From the NCBI GenBank assembly GCA_021613375.1, contig CM038706.1, positions 20,262,866 to 20,326,865 on the forward strand: a stretch of 64,000 nucleotides of DNA, given 5' to 3'. The notes beneath the pieces were generated by a model. It saw only the letters and a list, made by a program, of their open reading frames with translations, made no database searches and was not told the DNA's origin. Of the stretch, positions 38,143-50,743 are shown one piece after another (position 1 is the stretch's first letter; the number at the start of each line of letters is the position of its first letter). The DNA comes from Megaleporinus macrocephalus (lineage: Eukaryota > Chordata > Actinopteri > Characiformes > Anostomidae). The translations under genes were made by a program, and so were the position numbers.

Positions 38143-40310
38143 CTCCTAGCTCCACGTTGTGCATTATAGTCATCATTTTTATTTCAGTTTTTCTCAATAT
38201 TAGGAAATACTGAAGCCAGTATCATGGATCGACCATGGATTGTTTTTTTATGAATAATCTGTATCAGAAACCACGTAGGTAAATATATTTGGGATTATTT
38301 AAAGGAATAGAAAGAGTCTGGGAAAGAATCAACTTACCGCTTAACCCAGATGTAGTCCGTCATCCAAGACAATGTTCAGTGTCAGTATTTATTCTACTTT
38401 GTAATGTATTCATGCTTATTTACATCTGTTCTAATGATATCTGGTGTTCTTACTGGTGTAAATACAATTATTTCTAAGGTAAAGGGTTTTAAACTATGAG
38501 CTTGGGTGCCTAAGACTTTAGAACAGTAGTGTATGTTTAAAGTTAAAACTTGAATGTGATCTTATGTCCAAATTGAAATAAATTGAAAAGTTTTGAAAAT
38601 TAAAAGTATCCTTTGTATTTACAGATGAACTACATCTGAGGAAGGTGGGAGATGGTGTACATTAGATTTTTTGCCCATCATTTTTTTAAAGTCCCTTTTC
38701 TGTCTTTTCTTCTGTTCAGTATTAGTAAAGGCAGGATTAAATTAGTCTTAAAACTGTTCATAGATTATTTAAACCCTTTTAGATTTGTTAACAGTGCTTC
38801 TTGTGAAGGTTTACACTGTGGTTTGTACCGCTTCCAGACACGGCTTCCTGTCTGTGTTAGCCACCTGTTGCAGGCTAACTTCATTCACAAGAGCTTTTAA
38901 AGTGGTCCTGTAGAAAGATCCATTAGTTTAGTGTTATGTTAGCTACTCTCATCAACATCAAGCCACGCAGTGTCTCTATAAATGTACTGCACACTATGAC
39001 AAGTCTTTAAGAGCGGGATATAGCCACTGGATTGAAAAATGTACACCAGTGTGGCCATTCTTACAAAGGTTTCAGTTCTTACGTTTCAGTTTGAGCCAAC
39101 TAGAGCAGGACGTTTCAGAGTGGTTAGTTTTTGCTTCATTAGCTTTCTGTATGTTGTTAGAGGGCATGCTAAGCTTGCTGGTAGGCGGGCGGGAAGGATT
39201 ACAAGATGATGTCACCTTGTAACAGAGAAAAGGGCTGGAATTCAAATGAGATGTTTCAGTAAGCTAAGAAAAGTGGATCCTGTGGTTGAGAGAGTTTCTC
39301 CCTCTGGTTTGTACATTGGGCTTTATAACTCACAATAACAGACAATTTCCACAAAAGGCTGCAGCACACTAAATGGAAGGGAAAAAACGAAAACATATTA
39401 GTTCCCTTTTAAAATTGATTGAACTGCTTTCTTAGAAGCATGTAGATGCTGGAGAGAAAATCTCTAGTGTTTGTGGTGTAGCCTTGCTTGGAAAATCGCC
39501 TGTTGCTTATTACTTGGTCTTTCCTTTCAGAGTTGCCTGTTCTTTTGTATTAGGAAGTCTATCTTACTGGACAAACTGTACGTTGATATATATAGTACCT
39601 AAATTGTGCTCATAAATCAAGCATGCTGAATGAATATGTAGGCACCCGGAATGGTATTTCTGTTAAAAAACTTTCTGCTCTAACATTGTCTTGTTTCATT
39701 GTCGTATTCTTAATGGGAACAGGCGGCGCTTTTCCCCTTGGACATGAGTCTCTTTTTATTGGGACTGCACAATGAAGAAAGAGATATGTAGGCCAGCAGC
39801 AGGGAGGCTCTCCTTCAAGGGATGCCTTTGTTTGTGTCCCACTTGTGCTGTATTTTGGTGATCACATAGCCTTTGTAGGAGCACCAATGCAGCGTGTGTG
39901 TGCAGGCACATTCAGAGAGGCCTTTGGGACCCACAACATTAACCATACTGAGCAATCAGTTTTACTGATGATGATTAAGGGAAGAAAGAAACGGTACCTG
40001 ATGGGTTTTCTGAGCATTTTGTGAGACAAAATATCTGTCTTTGGATGGAGATGAAAGCATGTTGGTTCTGTGTGAAGCATATGTATCAGCTCTGTGAAGT
40101 GCATATGGATGAGCGGAGTTAGCCAGGCCCAGGGCTGGGCCTCTAGCATGGCTGGTGTCTGAGAAGCCTCAGAAATAAGCATGCTGCCACTGCAATGCAG
40201 GGATGAATAATCCACATAGTTTAATTCTAGTGGAGCGTCCCTGTGCTCTCAGATCTCCCACACAGTAGGAGCTTGCGTAGAGTTCCAGATTTAAGCTCAG
40301 CCTCGTCAGA

Positions 40311-40380
40311 AAGGCAGGGAGAGGGAGAGAGAGAGATAGAGAAAGGGAGGGAGGCGGCGGAGGGAGAGAGACAGTGGGAA
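40311..40380. repeat. Purine-rich (GA)n low-complexity block
   Basis: A GAGA/GGGA-rich, nearly all-purine stretch on the + strand; it gives unrelated charged or serine/proline-rich frames on the two strands. Confidence 0.85.
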
Positions 40381-40865
40381 AAGGATTGGAAAACAGGAAA
40401 ATGGATGACCAGACATGTTCTCAAAGCTGGTGAAATTTCCAGTCCTCTATTACTGCAGCTGAAGGTTAACTAATAATTGCCACTAGGGGTGTTAAATGCA
40501 TTGATGCGTTGTAAAGCATCAGCCTGAAGGAAGGTAGTGATTGGATGTTGAAATATCAGTGTGAAAGCCTAGTGTAATTAAGCAGTAGGTTTGAAAGGCT
40601 ATTAGACCTGGCAGTCATTTTTGTACTGATAAGGACATTAGCCATGGAATTGTTCTGTTAGTGGATCAGCAAATTGCAAAAATATAACAAAAAAAATATT
40701 ATTTATACAACTATAAATCAGATAATAATTTCTGATGATACAGTCATACGCAAACTTTGGTTAAAAGGACATATTTTGTTGTGAGAATAACTGATCATAT
40801 ACTGTATAGGAAAAAAAACCTTAAATATTCTGCTCATTTTAGTGCAATTTTAAGTTTAACATTTT

Positions 40866-41110
40866 ACATGTGAGGAGTGTGTATGTTCTCCCGTGCTTGA
40901 GTGGGTTTCCTCTGGGTACTCCGGTTTCCTCTCACATGTCCAAAGACATTTAGTCATGTTGGTCGGTCCCTCTAAATTGTCCGTAGGTGTGAGTGAATGT
41001 TGGCCATGCAATGGTCTGGCGAACTGTCCATGGTGTGCCCCGCCTTCGCCCCATGACGCTGGGATTGGCTCCAGACCCCCCATGACCCTGACTATTTTTG
41101 GTTGTAGCAA
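40866..41110 (+). mobile_element. 5'-truncated Mermaid/DANA-like SINE
   Basis: The phrases 'cccgtgcttgagtgggtttc', 'ctctaaattgtccgtagg', 'gaactgtccatggtgtgccc' and 'cgccttcgccccatgac' identify the body of the same SINE group as 48735-49043. The tRNA-like head is missing and there is no clear ATGG tail. Confidence 0.75.
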
Positions 41111-41664
41111 CCAAACAGTAAATTGAATTGATCATTAAACTGTGCAGAAGTTTGTTCTCTATAAAGGATTTTGAAGTGTCCCCTTGCTTGTGTAGGAGGC
41201 GCAAAATAAGTTGTGTTGTTAGCTTGAAGATGTGTACATATGTTGCAAATGCTATTTTATAGTGGGTGCTGGGCTGGATACTTGAGTTAGGTGAATGTGC
41301 CCCACTTCTGTGCCCCAGGACTTATGGGGGCTATGTAGCATTTGGCCTCTGGTCTGTACAGCCAGAGGCCAGATATAATGTTGTAACATAGTTATAGCCA
41401 CCTCATTTAGTCATTAGCCTTAAATTAGATGGGAGTAGTTTTTACAAGGCGAGGTGGAGTAATATAATTTTTACAGACCTTTTATGTTTTATACAACCCT
41501 AATTTGTAAGAATCTTGTGTGTTGGTAATGTATTTCCCAAGCGAATGGTATTGTGGCATAACCCCACCTCCCCTTGTACAACTAATCCCATCCAAACAGT
41601 ATTACTGGCCATCAGCTCTCAAATGTAGGATGCTAATAAGAGTAAGACGCAGTGTAACTGTTGC

Positions 41665-41712
41665 ACCATTGAAGGTGGAACCTGCAGTTTGAATAAAAAG
41701 CCAGCTTCTGCC
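41665..41712 (+). repeat. Single module of the 'aaggtggaac' dispersed family
   Basis: 'gcaccattgaaggtggaacc' followed by 'ttgaataaaaagccagcttc' resembles the modules at 13.5 and 55.1-55.4 kb. Confidence 0.3.
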
Positions 41713-41973
41713 TTGTCACACACTCTGAATCTCACAAGTACACTCTGTTGGTCACGTACATCCTACACAGTTATAAGTTCAACAAAGGCTATTTTTCAAA
41801 ATGACAGACTCCTAGATCAACAGTGCAGCTAACCTTTACCAGCTCCTTGCTAGCTAGGTTCTTCAGTAGACTTGAATGTTGGGATGTGGTAAAGACTGCA
41901 TTTTAATCAGAGGAATCAGAATAATGTCACAAAATACCAGCTCTTGTTTACCTCACTCCAGTCACATTGGGAA

Positions 41974-42040
41974 TCTTGGGATATACCATCTTGGTATATA
42001 TACTGTCTTGGGGTATATAGTGTTTTGGGGGTATCTAGCC
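41974..42040. repeat. Degenerate tandem repeat, about 4 x 17 bp
   Basis: Successive 'cttgggatataccat', 'cttggtatatatactgt', 'cttggggtatatagtgt' and 'tttgggggtatctag' are variants of one short unit. Confidence 0.7.
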
Positions 42041-43353
42041 ATATACAGGAAGGACATGGTAAAAATTTCCAACCATGTTGCAGTTTTGAAAACTTTCTGA
42101 TGCATAATATCATGCTAGCTTATTTTCTGTTAGACCAGAGGGTGAAATTATTTGAATCGGCCTGTTATGTGACAAAACATTTGGGGGCCCAGCGTGGCCA
42201 GTTAGATTTCAGAGATAGCCAGCACTCATCTCAACGGCATGATCTGATCTCTGTTGTCTGATATCCAAACCTTGCTCATATGTTGTAGTTCTGCTCAGAC
42301 CTCAGTAGAACACTCATAAAGGTGAATGTGTTCCTTCGGTTATACGCTTGGGAGATTCTGACCGATGCTGACTCTCTGCAGCACCAGGCTTTTATCACTG
42401 AGCCATGGGACCGTCACTCCACTCCACTGCTAATCACAAAGAATTGCTGCAGAGCAGAGGACAGCAGCCAATGGTATTAGAACCTGGCAACATGCTCTCA
42501 TTTATTGAAAGTCTTAATCAATAGATAGATATGCAATGGCATTTAATTTTGCTCTGCTGCGTAGTTCTTGCAGCTACTTTGCATGAAAATTGAGATCTGT
42601 ATGCAGAAGTATAGTCTATATATTTCTCAGGTATACACTATATCCACTATATCTAGGAAACCAATATGACTAGCATAAGCTAGAAATGTAAACAACTGTT
42701 AACCGACACAGTTTAATTTCCAACAATGAACTTCCTGTTTGAAAAAGTGGACTAAATATTCAAGCTGAGAAATGTTTTGAATGTTATGCATGAGGGGAAA
42801 CTGGTTCCACTGAATAGGCCGTCTATTAAATTAAGAATGCAGCTGAAAGTAGTGATACCTGGGACCACTTTTTTAAGGGGCATGGTAACTAGAAGAATGC
42901 ATCACATGAAGGAAATCATACATACAAGTGTGCAAACTTATAGAGGAAGGTGTTTCTGGGCAGTAAACATGTATGCATGTCAGTGTTTTCTGTGAACTGG
43001 TTCCAAAACTCAGTTTGGTATCTGTTTTTTTATTAATGCTTCATTAAATTGAATCAAGAATGGCGATGGAGTTTTCCAAATCTGTGTGGTAGCTGGGAAT
43101 ACCCTACTTTTGGCAGACACCATTAAATATTATAGAGCTACATACATTTCCAAGGCCTACTATAAGAAGGAGGGAAGAAAGAAGAAAGAATAACACATAT
43201 GAATATGTGCACGTACATATGCATACAAATATAGATACACATATTTACATAGAAAAAATTGGAGGGTAAGCATCAGAAAAGGCTCAGGAATGTCTTGGTC
43301 TAAAATATAAGGATGAAATATAAGGATGATTAAAATGGTGTGATGGCCTAAAC

Positions 43354-44142
43354 CAGGGGTCACTAATAGGCGGCCCGCGGTCCGGTTCCAGACCCAGACG
43401 TTGTCCAGTGCGGACCCAAACCGTTAAACTATTGACAGTGTTTTTTTAAAGCGGCTCAGCTTTTCTTGTCTTTACGGTACACTGGCTTTACAGCGCAGTT
43501 AACTCACAGACCAATCATGTTTGCTGTAAGATCACTAAAGGGGCTCCTCAGCCAATCAGATCTGTGCACATTGGGGCACAGGCCAGGTACGAAAGTGAGA
43601 AGCAGCAGCCGGAGACTAAAGCGAGTCAGAGAGAATAACGTAAAAACAGAAAAGTCAACAGTGAACACTGACTGTTTAAGCAGGAACGGTTATGGAATAA
43701 ACTCGCTCGTCTAGTTTGGAAGAATACTGTAAAACCAACATGTCAATTTGTGAAGCTGAGTTAACAAGAAGACGCATGTTTTACTTACTTTCTTTATAAA
43801 TAAACACTTTAAGATGCACTTTTTTCAAAAGCATTCATATATTATTTATTAAATATAGCCCTTGTTTTTACTTGAAGTGAGGAAAAAACATTTATTTGGA
43901 GCTTTATAAATAATTTATTCAGTTCAGCATTCAAACAGTAAATATACTGAAATATACTGAACGGTATTTGTAATACGTTTATCTATCAGTTTCTGATGGT
44001 ATAAGATGCTGATACTCGGCTACTTCAGTAAACAGGATACGCCACTGAATCATAACACACGTTAGAATGATGACGATCTGGACCTTGGCCTGAGGAAATC
44101 TCCTCTAACTGGACCTTACTGAACTCTAATGAAATACCTCTG
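43354..44142 (+). mobile_element. Non-autonomous hAT DNA transposon with intact 8-bp TSD
   Basis: The element begins CAGGGGTCAC and ends GTATTT-type complement ...aaatacctctg, so the two termini are imperfect inverted repeats (CAGGGGT versus CAGAGGT). It is flanked by an exact 8-bp target duplication, GCCTAAAC, at 43346-43353 and 44143-44150. CAG-starting termini and 8-bp duplications are hallmarks of hAT elements. At 789 bp, with no intact transposase frame, it is a deletion derivative. The duplication is still exact although the termini have diverged. Confidence 0.85.
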
Positions 44143-45138
44143 GCCTAAACAGTCCATTTAGGGTAAATACATTACCAGCCAACACTTCTAACATGGTATC
44201 TCGTACCAACAATTACACCAGAGACACTCGTAGAGCTTTCTAAGTTTTAGTTACATAACATTACTGCATGCTAGGAAGGCTAGTTTGTTTAACTTTGATC
44301 GGGTCAGCTAGTCACATCATGTCTACTACATCAGACTAGACCACCATACTGAAAAATCTGAATTGTGTGTGAATAAGACATTTTTTTTTTGCACCTCTAG
44401 TCAGACGTGATGCTTCACCTTGCGTTAGGCCCTGTGACCAATGGGCTGTTGGTTGGAGCAGTAGCTACACGAGTACCTAAGTGCAAGATCCTGTCTCCGG
44501 TTCGCCTTACTCAGACTTCTCAGCCTCTCCTGTCGGTTTCATTAAGCGGGAGAGACACAGGAGCAGTGCTTTGTGTGTTTTCTCCTTTAAGTGAACCACA
44601 TGCAGAGAGAGCTTCAGGGAGAATCAAAACGGAGGCGCTATTTTTAGGGTCCCAACTGAGGTTTTATTTGTCTGGTGCCCTTGCAGGTGCTAAATCACTC
44701 TTATTTTAGAAATGGTGCCTTGGCCTAAATCAATCACTGCAGTATTAACCTGGCCCCGTAGCCCACCAGAGACAACTCTCCCTCCCTCTTTGTCTCTCTC
44801 AGTCTCTTTGTCTCATGTCTCCTTCTTGACCCCCCCAGTCTCTTTTATCTGAGGAGCTGCCCTGAGACACCTTAGATCCTCTGCACAGACACAGCCACAG
44901 ATATTGTCTATTGTTATTATTATTATTATTTATTGTTTCAGTTATAATAGTGATAAACACACAGTGCAGGTATCTGGATATAGTAATCATGGAGAAGAGT
45001 ATTGAATGCCTCTCTAAATGTTCCGTTACTGCTGAGAGGAGCCTTTTTATTGAATGTAAGGTCAGGATGAAAGGAGGCTAATGTGAAGAAGCACATTTAG
45101 CCTGAAATAGCCCTCTCTGTTGTGTGTGTTTCCCTCAG

Positions 45139-45219
45139 GGTGGTACGACACCACTGCGTGTCCTCCAGAGCCATGCAACCTTCACCCCCCCTTACGACAA
45201 GGAGCTGAGGCCACCTAGT
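45139..45219 (+). other. Possible 81-bp cassette (poison) exon between S1 and S2 exons
   Basis: The segment begins after a 'tgtgtgtttccctcag' acceptor and ends before a 'gt|gtaagg' donor, in a locally GC- and CpG-rich patch (45130-45310). Its length is a multiple of 3. Read from the S1 exon, however, it meets a TGA at 45206-45208, so inclusion would truncate the channel after S1. A mammalian S1 insert variant (SV1) is reported in this part of the channel, but I see no sequence relation. Evidence is limited to splice-site shape and base composition. Confidence 0.2.
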
Positions 45220-48200
45220 GTAAGGTTGAGCCTCAGCGGAGCACCTGACCGGGGTTGAGTCCACCCACAGCCCCGTCCCCCCCAGCGCTCTGTGCTTGAC
45301 CTGAAATCAGCCGTGTGCTATATAGAGCTGCTGGAAGACAGATTGTCCCTTATGCCACAGGGAGTCCAGGCTCTCACGCTAGGACAACACTGAAGGAAGT
45401 AGCAGGTGGAAGGAGAGGGCTTGGCCGTTACTATTTTCTGCCTGGATGCCATGTGTCCAGGGTGGGGATCCCATGTGATTGCAGGGTGTGTAGTGACATT
45501 GAATCTGTAGATCAGAGTGCTGGTCTTAATGCTGCTTAGCATGCACACGCTAGGGCCCCAACAATCAGAACATGATTGATACCAATATCGATGATAAGGG
45601 GATCAAATTAATTTTTGCTGTACAGTTATTTTCAACATTTCTGTATATTTGGCAACATCAAAATCAATCTTGATATTATTGACCACCCAGCTCAGTTATC
45701 AGCCGGTCTCGAAATTTGTTTTAGCAAAACAATATATGGAGAATGATGGAGAGTGAAGAGTTTTCAGGCCCTTGTGTGGACAGAAGGCCAATGTAAAAAA
45801 GATAAAGGCTATACACAACATAATAGACATACATAATTAACCTCTGGGACCTTTATGAATGTCTTAAAATCTAAATGACATAATTGTTTCATTTACATAC
45901 AGGCAGCAAGCTTCTGGTGTTGATATTCTTAACTAACTAGAACTGCCACTGTGATCTACCTCAGGGTGGCTCCTGTAGCAAATTGATTCACCCATCTGGT
46001 CCTTCATAGCCTGGATACCTCTGATTAACTTAACAGAGCGTATTTGTACATTTGAACACACCTGATTTCTCCCAAAGGTTGGTGGAGAAAGTGAATTGTT
46101 AGTTATTTCTCAAACCGAAGATAAAAGATGAGAACTTAGAAAGGCATTACCAAACGAGACAAGAAGAAATTCCTGACGAAGAATTACACATTTTGTGGCC
46201 ACTGAAACCAGAATCAGTGCAACAATGGGGACTGAGCAGCCACACGACACTGTTTTAGCAAGCCAACATGGGACCTCCCGAGTACCAGGAGATATTACAC
46301 ACACTGAGTACTAAAAGAACATATTTTATCTGTGTGGTTTAGACGAACAGTATCAGTATACAGGTTATCTGACCAGGAAAGTATATTTTGTTACGTGGCA
46401 CCTACATAAACCTTTAAATGTTAATGCTTGTTGGAATAGGATTGTATGTTCTATTACGTTATGTTAATGTGAGTTGTCATGCAAGGCTTATATAGGTGGC
46501 CTAAGGCTTTATGAACACTTCTCTCAATTTAAGTGTTACTAATAAAACAGAGCTTGCTAAAAAACAGACAGTCACATGCTTTAACTTCTGACTGTGGTTT
46601 GGTTGTTAATGTTAATGTTACCACTAACTCCCCCTGCTGAGCTTTAGCCATGAACAGTCATGTTGCAGTAGCAAATCAGATTGTTTTTGCTGATTTATAT
46701 CTGTTAGCTGATGTTCCCAAATGTTTGGGTTGTGCACGACCCGGCGCTTCAGTCTCTGCTGTCTGCACTTTCTCTAATTACATGATATAACATTAGATGG
46801 TAAGAGTAAACATTTCAAGTCAACTAACTGATGGCAAAAATAATAATAATTGATTACAAACTTTTAATTTCAAATCAATTTGTTAATGCCGCCCTAATTT
46901 AGATAATGGATAGTATTGGCTGATGTCATTGATATCGTTAAAAAATAAAACAATCAGTGCTTTATGGGCTGATATGATTGTAAGTTTTGAGACAGAAATA
47001 TGTTTTGTATCACAATATGTTATATCATTCTTAAACCACTTAGGAAGTGCGTTTATGTGATGTGTTATTATTTTTTGTGTTTTGTGTTCAAATTGAACAG
47101 TAGTGGTGTAAATGAACATGTACTGAATGTAAGCTTTTGAGTATTGAAGCTCCTAATTCACAAAAGTCATGGTGCCACATCTGAATTGTTGAAAATGATT
47201 CTCCAACTAACAAACGAGTTGGGCAGTAACACACGTTCACTGTACTGTCTGATTCATTTTCATGACTTTACAAACACACAGTCTGTTTTAGTCACACCAA
47301 GTTTCCACCCAACACATGATCCCCCGCAAAATATTTTTAGACTGCACAGAGATTATTGTATTATCTCCTTCTCTGTGGCATAGTTGCACAGACAGTAAGC
47401 GGGGCTTTCCCCTTCTGTGGCAGCTATAGCATTAGGCCCAGATGGATACTTAATTATTCATGGCCTGAGTGCTCTGATGTGTCTACAGTGGTTGATGAAG
47501 CCGTGTGGGTAGCACGCTTTCTGTGCTATTTGCATTCCTCAACTCGGCTTTCTGTCTGCAAGAATGTCCTCTCCTGACCGACTGCGTCCAGGTTGAAGGT
47601 CAGCAGGGCATGTTATTGTGAAACGAGGGCACGTTTGGGCTTTGACGGATGTACAGCCCATGAAAAATGTTCTGCTTTGCTGTGGGAGGCTGTGAGTGGA
47701 TGAAAAAGCGTCTGCTCCTTGATTTTGACGTGGATGAAGAATACTTAGTGACAAAAGTAAAGATGGTAATGAGCTCTCGGACCCTTCGGAAAGTGCTTAG
47801 CACACAACTAAAAGTCAGTAATGTCACTGACTCTAAATGAAAGAGCCTAGCTGCCAGTTAACATAATGAAAATGTGCTAATGGCTAATAAAACAATGTGA
47901 TGTTTGTTTGTCCAAATGTCTACATATGTTTTCTCTTATGTGTCACTCATGAAGCAAAAAACTGGAACAGTGTGGAAATGGAGACAAAAGCAAGAAGAAA
48001 ACATGACTAAGGCCCTCACATGGCATTGTTCTGTTAAGCGTGCCATTTGTTTACTTTACAGCCTCTCTTTCTGTATTAATTCCAAGGCTCAGTAGTTCAT
48101 AAATAATTGAGACTTGGGGCAAGATCAATGATAATGCCACTGAAAGGGCAACACTACATTAACCTCGACTCCAAAGCTGATGGCTGTTTATGAATCAGCG

Positions 48201-48441
48201 CCTTTTAACTTAATTGAATCTGTCAGTAGTTTTAACTCTTTCTGTTCTGTTGATTAATATGACTGCATTCTACATAATTTAGAATGGCACCCAAGGCTCT
48301 TTGGCTCTTTATGCCACACTTGAGTGATGTAATTGTAATAAATTTCTTTGCCTCACGTCGCAGGTGGGCTTAGCGCTGCCGGTTTTCATTTAAAGATTTT
48401 GTGCAACTTTTTAATCATGGTGTTTTTCTCTCTCCCCACAG

Positions 48442-48535
48442 TCCCATAGAATCCTGTCAGAATTTCTACAAAGACTTCACGTTACAAATTGACATGGCGT
48501 TCAACGTGTTCTTCTTACTCTACTTTGGGCTGCGA
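48442..48535 (+). CDS. kcnma1: kcnma1 coding exon: S1-S2 linker and segment S2
   Basis: A 94-bp exon; its first base completes Asp with the S1 exon, then 31 codons run from [12 protein letters not shown] through [15 protein letters not shown]. It covers the S1-S2 extracellular linker and segment S2 of the BK channel. D153 and R167 (human numbering, counted from the family sequence), two of the residues known to carry voltage-sensing charge in BK, are both present; R167 is the last codon. The acceptor is tctctctccccacag and the donor is CGA|gtaagt. It enters in phase 2 and leaves in phase 0, matching its neighbours. There are no frameshifts or stops. Confidence 0.98.
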
Positions 48536-49686
<1,151 letters not shown>

Positions 49687-50385
49687 TGATGATGATGAAG
49701 AGGCCAAGGTGAACGTTAGGGCAGGCTGTTTTATTAAAATGAAGCCCTGGTGGCACAGTTGTTGTCACGTCCTGTCCCCTGTATGGCTGGAAAATGCACT
49801 GAAATGCCTCATAATAGATAGAAAAGTGAGGGCAGAGATGACAGATCAAACGCACAGGTACAGGACAGACATGAGAGGAAGCACGCTGACCTGGACCTGG
49901 CTCCTCCCGTCAGGAGCTAAAAACACCACTTGCAGAGCCAAAGGACACCAGCGTTGTCGTTATTGGTGATGTCATACTCAGATAGAGAGGCCACCTTGGG
50001 ATGTCTGCACAGATCCTAAAGATACTGAGATCAGGGAGGAAGGGAAAAGAGCTGGTTCATTAGTTCTTCCTAAAATAAAGTAAAAACATAAGGAATTGAG
50101 CCCCCTCCACATAACGAATCACATTGCTTATGTTTTTTACACTTGTTATTCAGAATTATTCTAGAGAAATCTTAAGAGTAAAAGTCTCTAAATGATACAT
50201 TGTTTAGAATTATCTGAAGAGTTAAAGTTTCTAAATGATATATAGTTTAGAACTATCTGAAGAGTTAAAGTTTCTAAATGATATATAGTTTAGAACTATC
50301 TGAAGAGTTAAAGTCTCTAAATGATACATTGATTGGAACTATCTGAAGAGTTAAAAGTCTCTAAATGATGTATCTTCAGATATGA

Positions 50386-50743
50386 AGGGAATGCAGAAAG
50401 AACTTCACTCTCATGTAATTGTACTGTTCTATACAACTGGACATATATTTTATAATGATTCATAATTTTAATTATGTGTGCAACAACTCAAATGTGCAAT
50501 ACCTTTCCTACTTCTAAACTCTTACTGCTGTATACAGTATATCTGTACCTATCATTATAGCCACAGTCACTTTACATTTTATTCTTCTATTATATTATAA
50601 GACTTTATATATGTGTACATATTGCAAATTTCTTTTTTGTTGTAAATTACTAGAGTGTTTATTCTTCTACATAACCGGCTTCTACTGTAATAACTGCAAT
50701 TTCCCCCTGGGATCAATAAAGTATTTCTGATTCTGATTCTGAT
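50386..50743 (+). mobile_element. LINE 3'-end insertion within the minisatellite
   Basis: A 358-bp segment ends 'aatttccccctgggatcaat' then 'aaagtatttctgattctgat'. This is the usual 3' end with TTCTGA tail repeats of a teleost non-LTR retrotransposon. It is flanked on both sides by minisatellite units. There is no coding part. Its first 69 bp recur inverted at 52576-52644. Confidence 0.75.
50389..50457 (+). repeat. Left copy of a perfect 69-bp inverted repeat
   Basis: It starts 'gaatgcagaaagaacttcac' and ends 'tatattttataatg'. It is identical, by eye, to the reverse complement of 52576-52644. The two copies bracket the main minisatellite block. Confidence 0.92.

Larger units (their letters stand above)
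32350..48441 (+). other. kcnma1: kcnma1 intron between S1 and S2 exons (16.1 kb)
   Basis: It runs from gtaagt to a tttctctctccccacag acceptor. It holds paired X-box motifs, a foldback element, a LINE 3' fragment, a SINE, a hAT element and two possible cryptic exons, listed separately. I see no gene in the longer plain stretches 35640-37440, 38150-40300, 42050-43350 and 45320-48420. A pyrimidine-rich block at 44770-44850 has several CAGs but no linked coding sequence. Confidence 0.9.
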
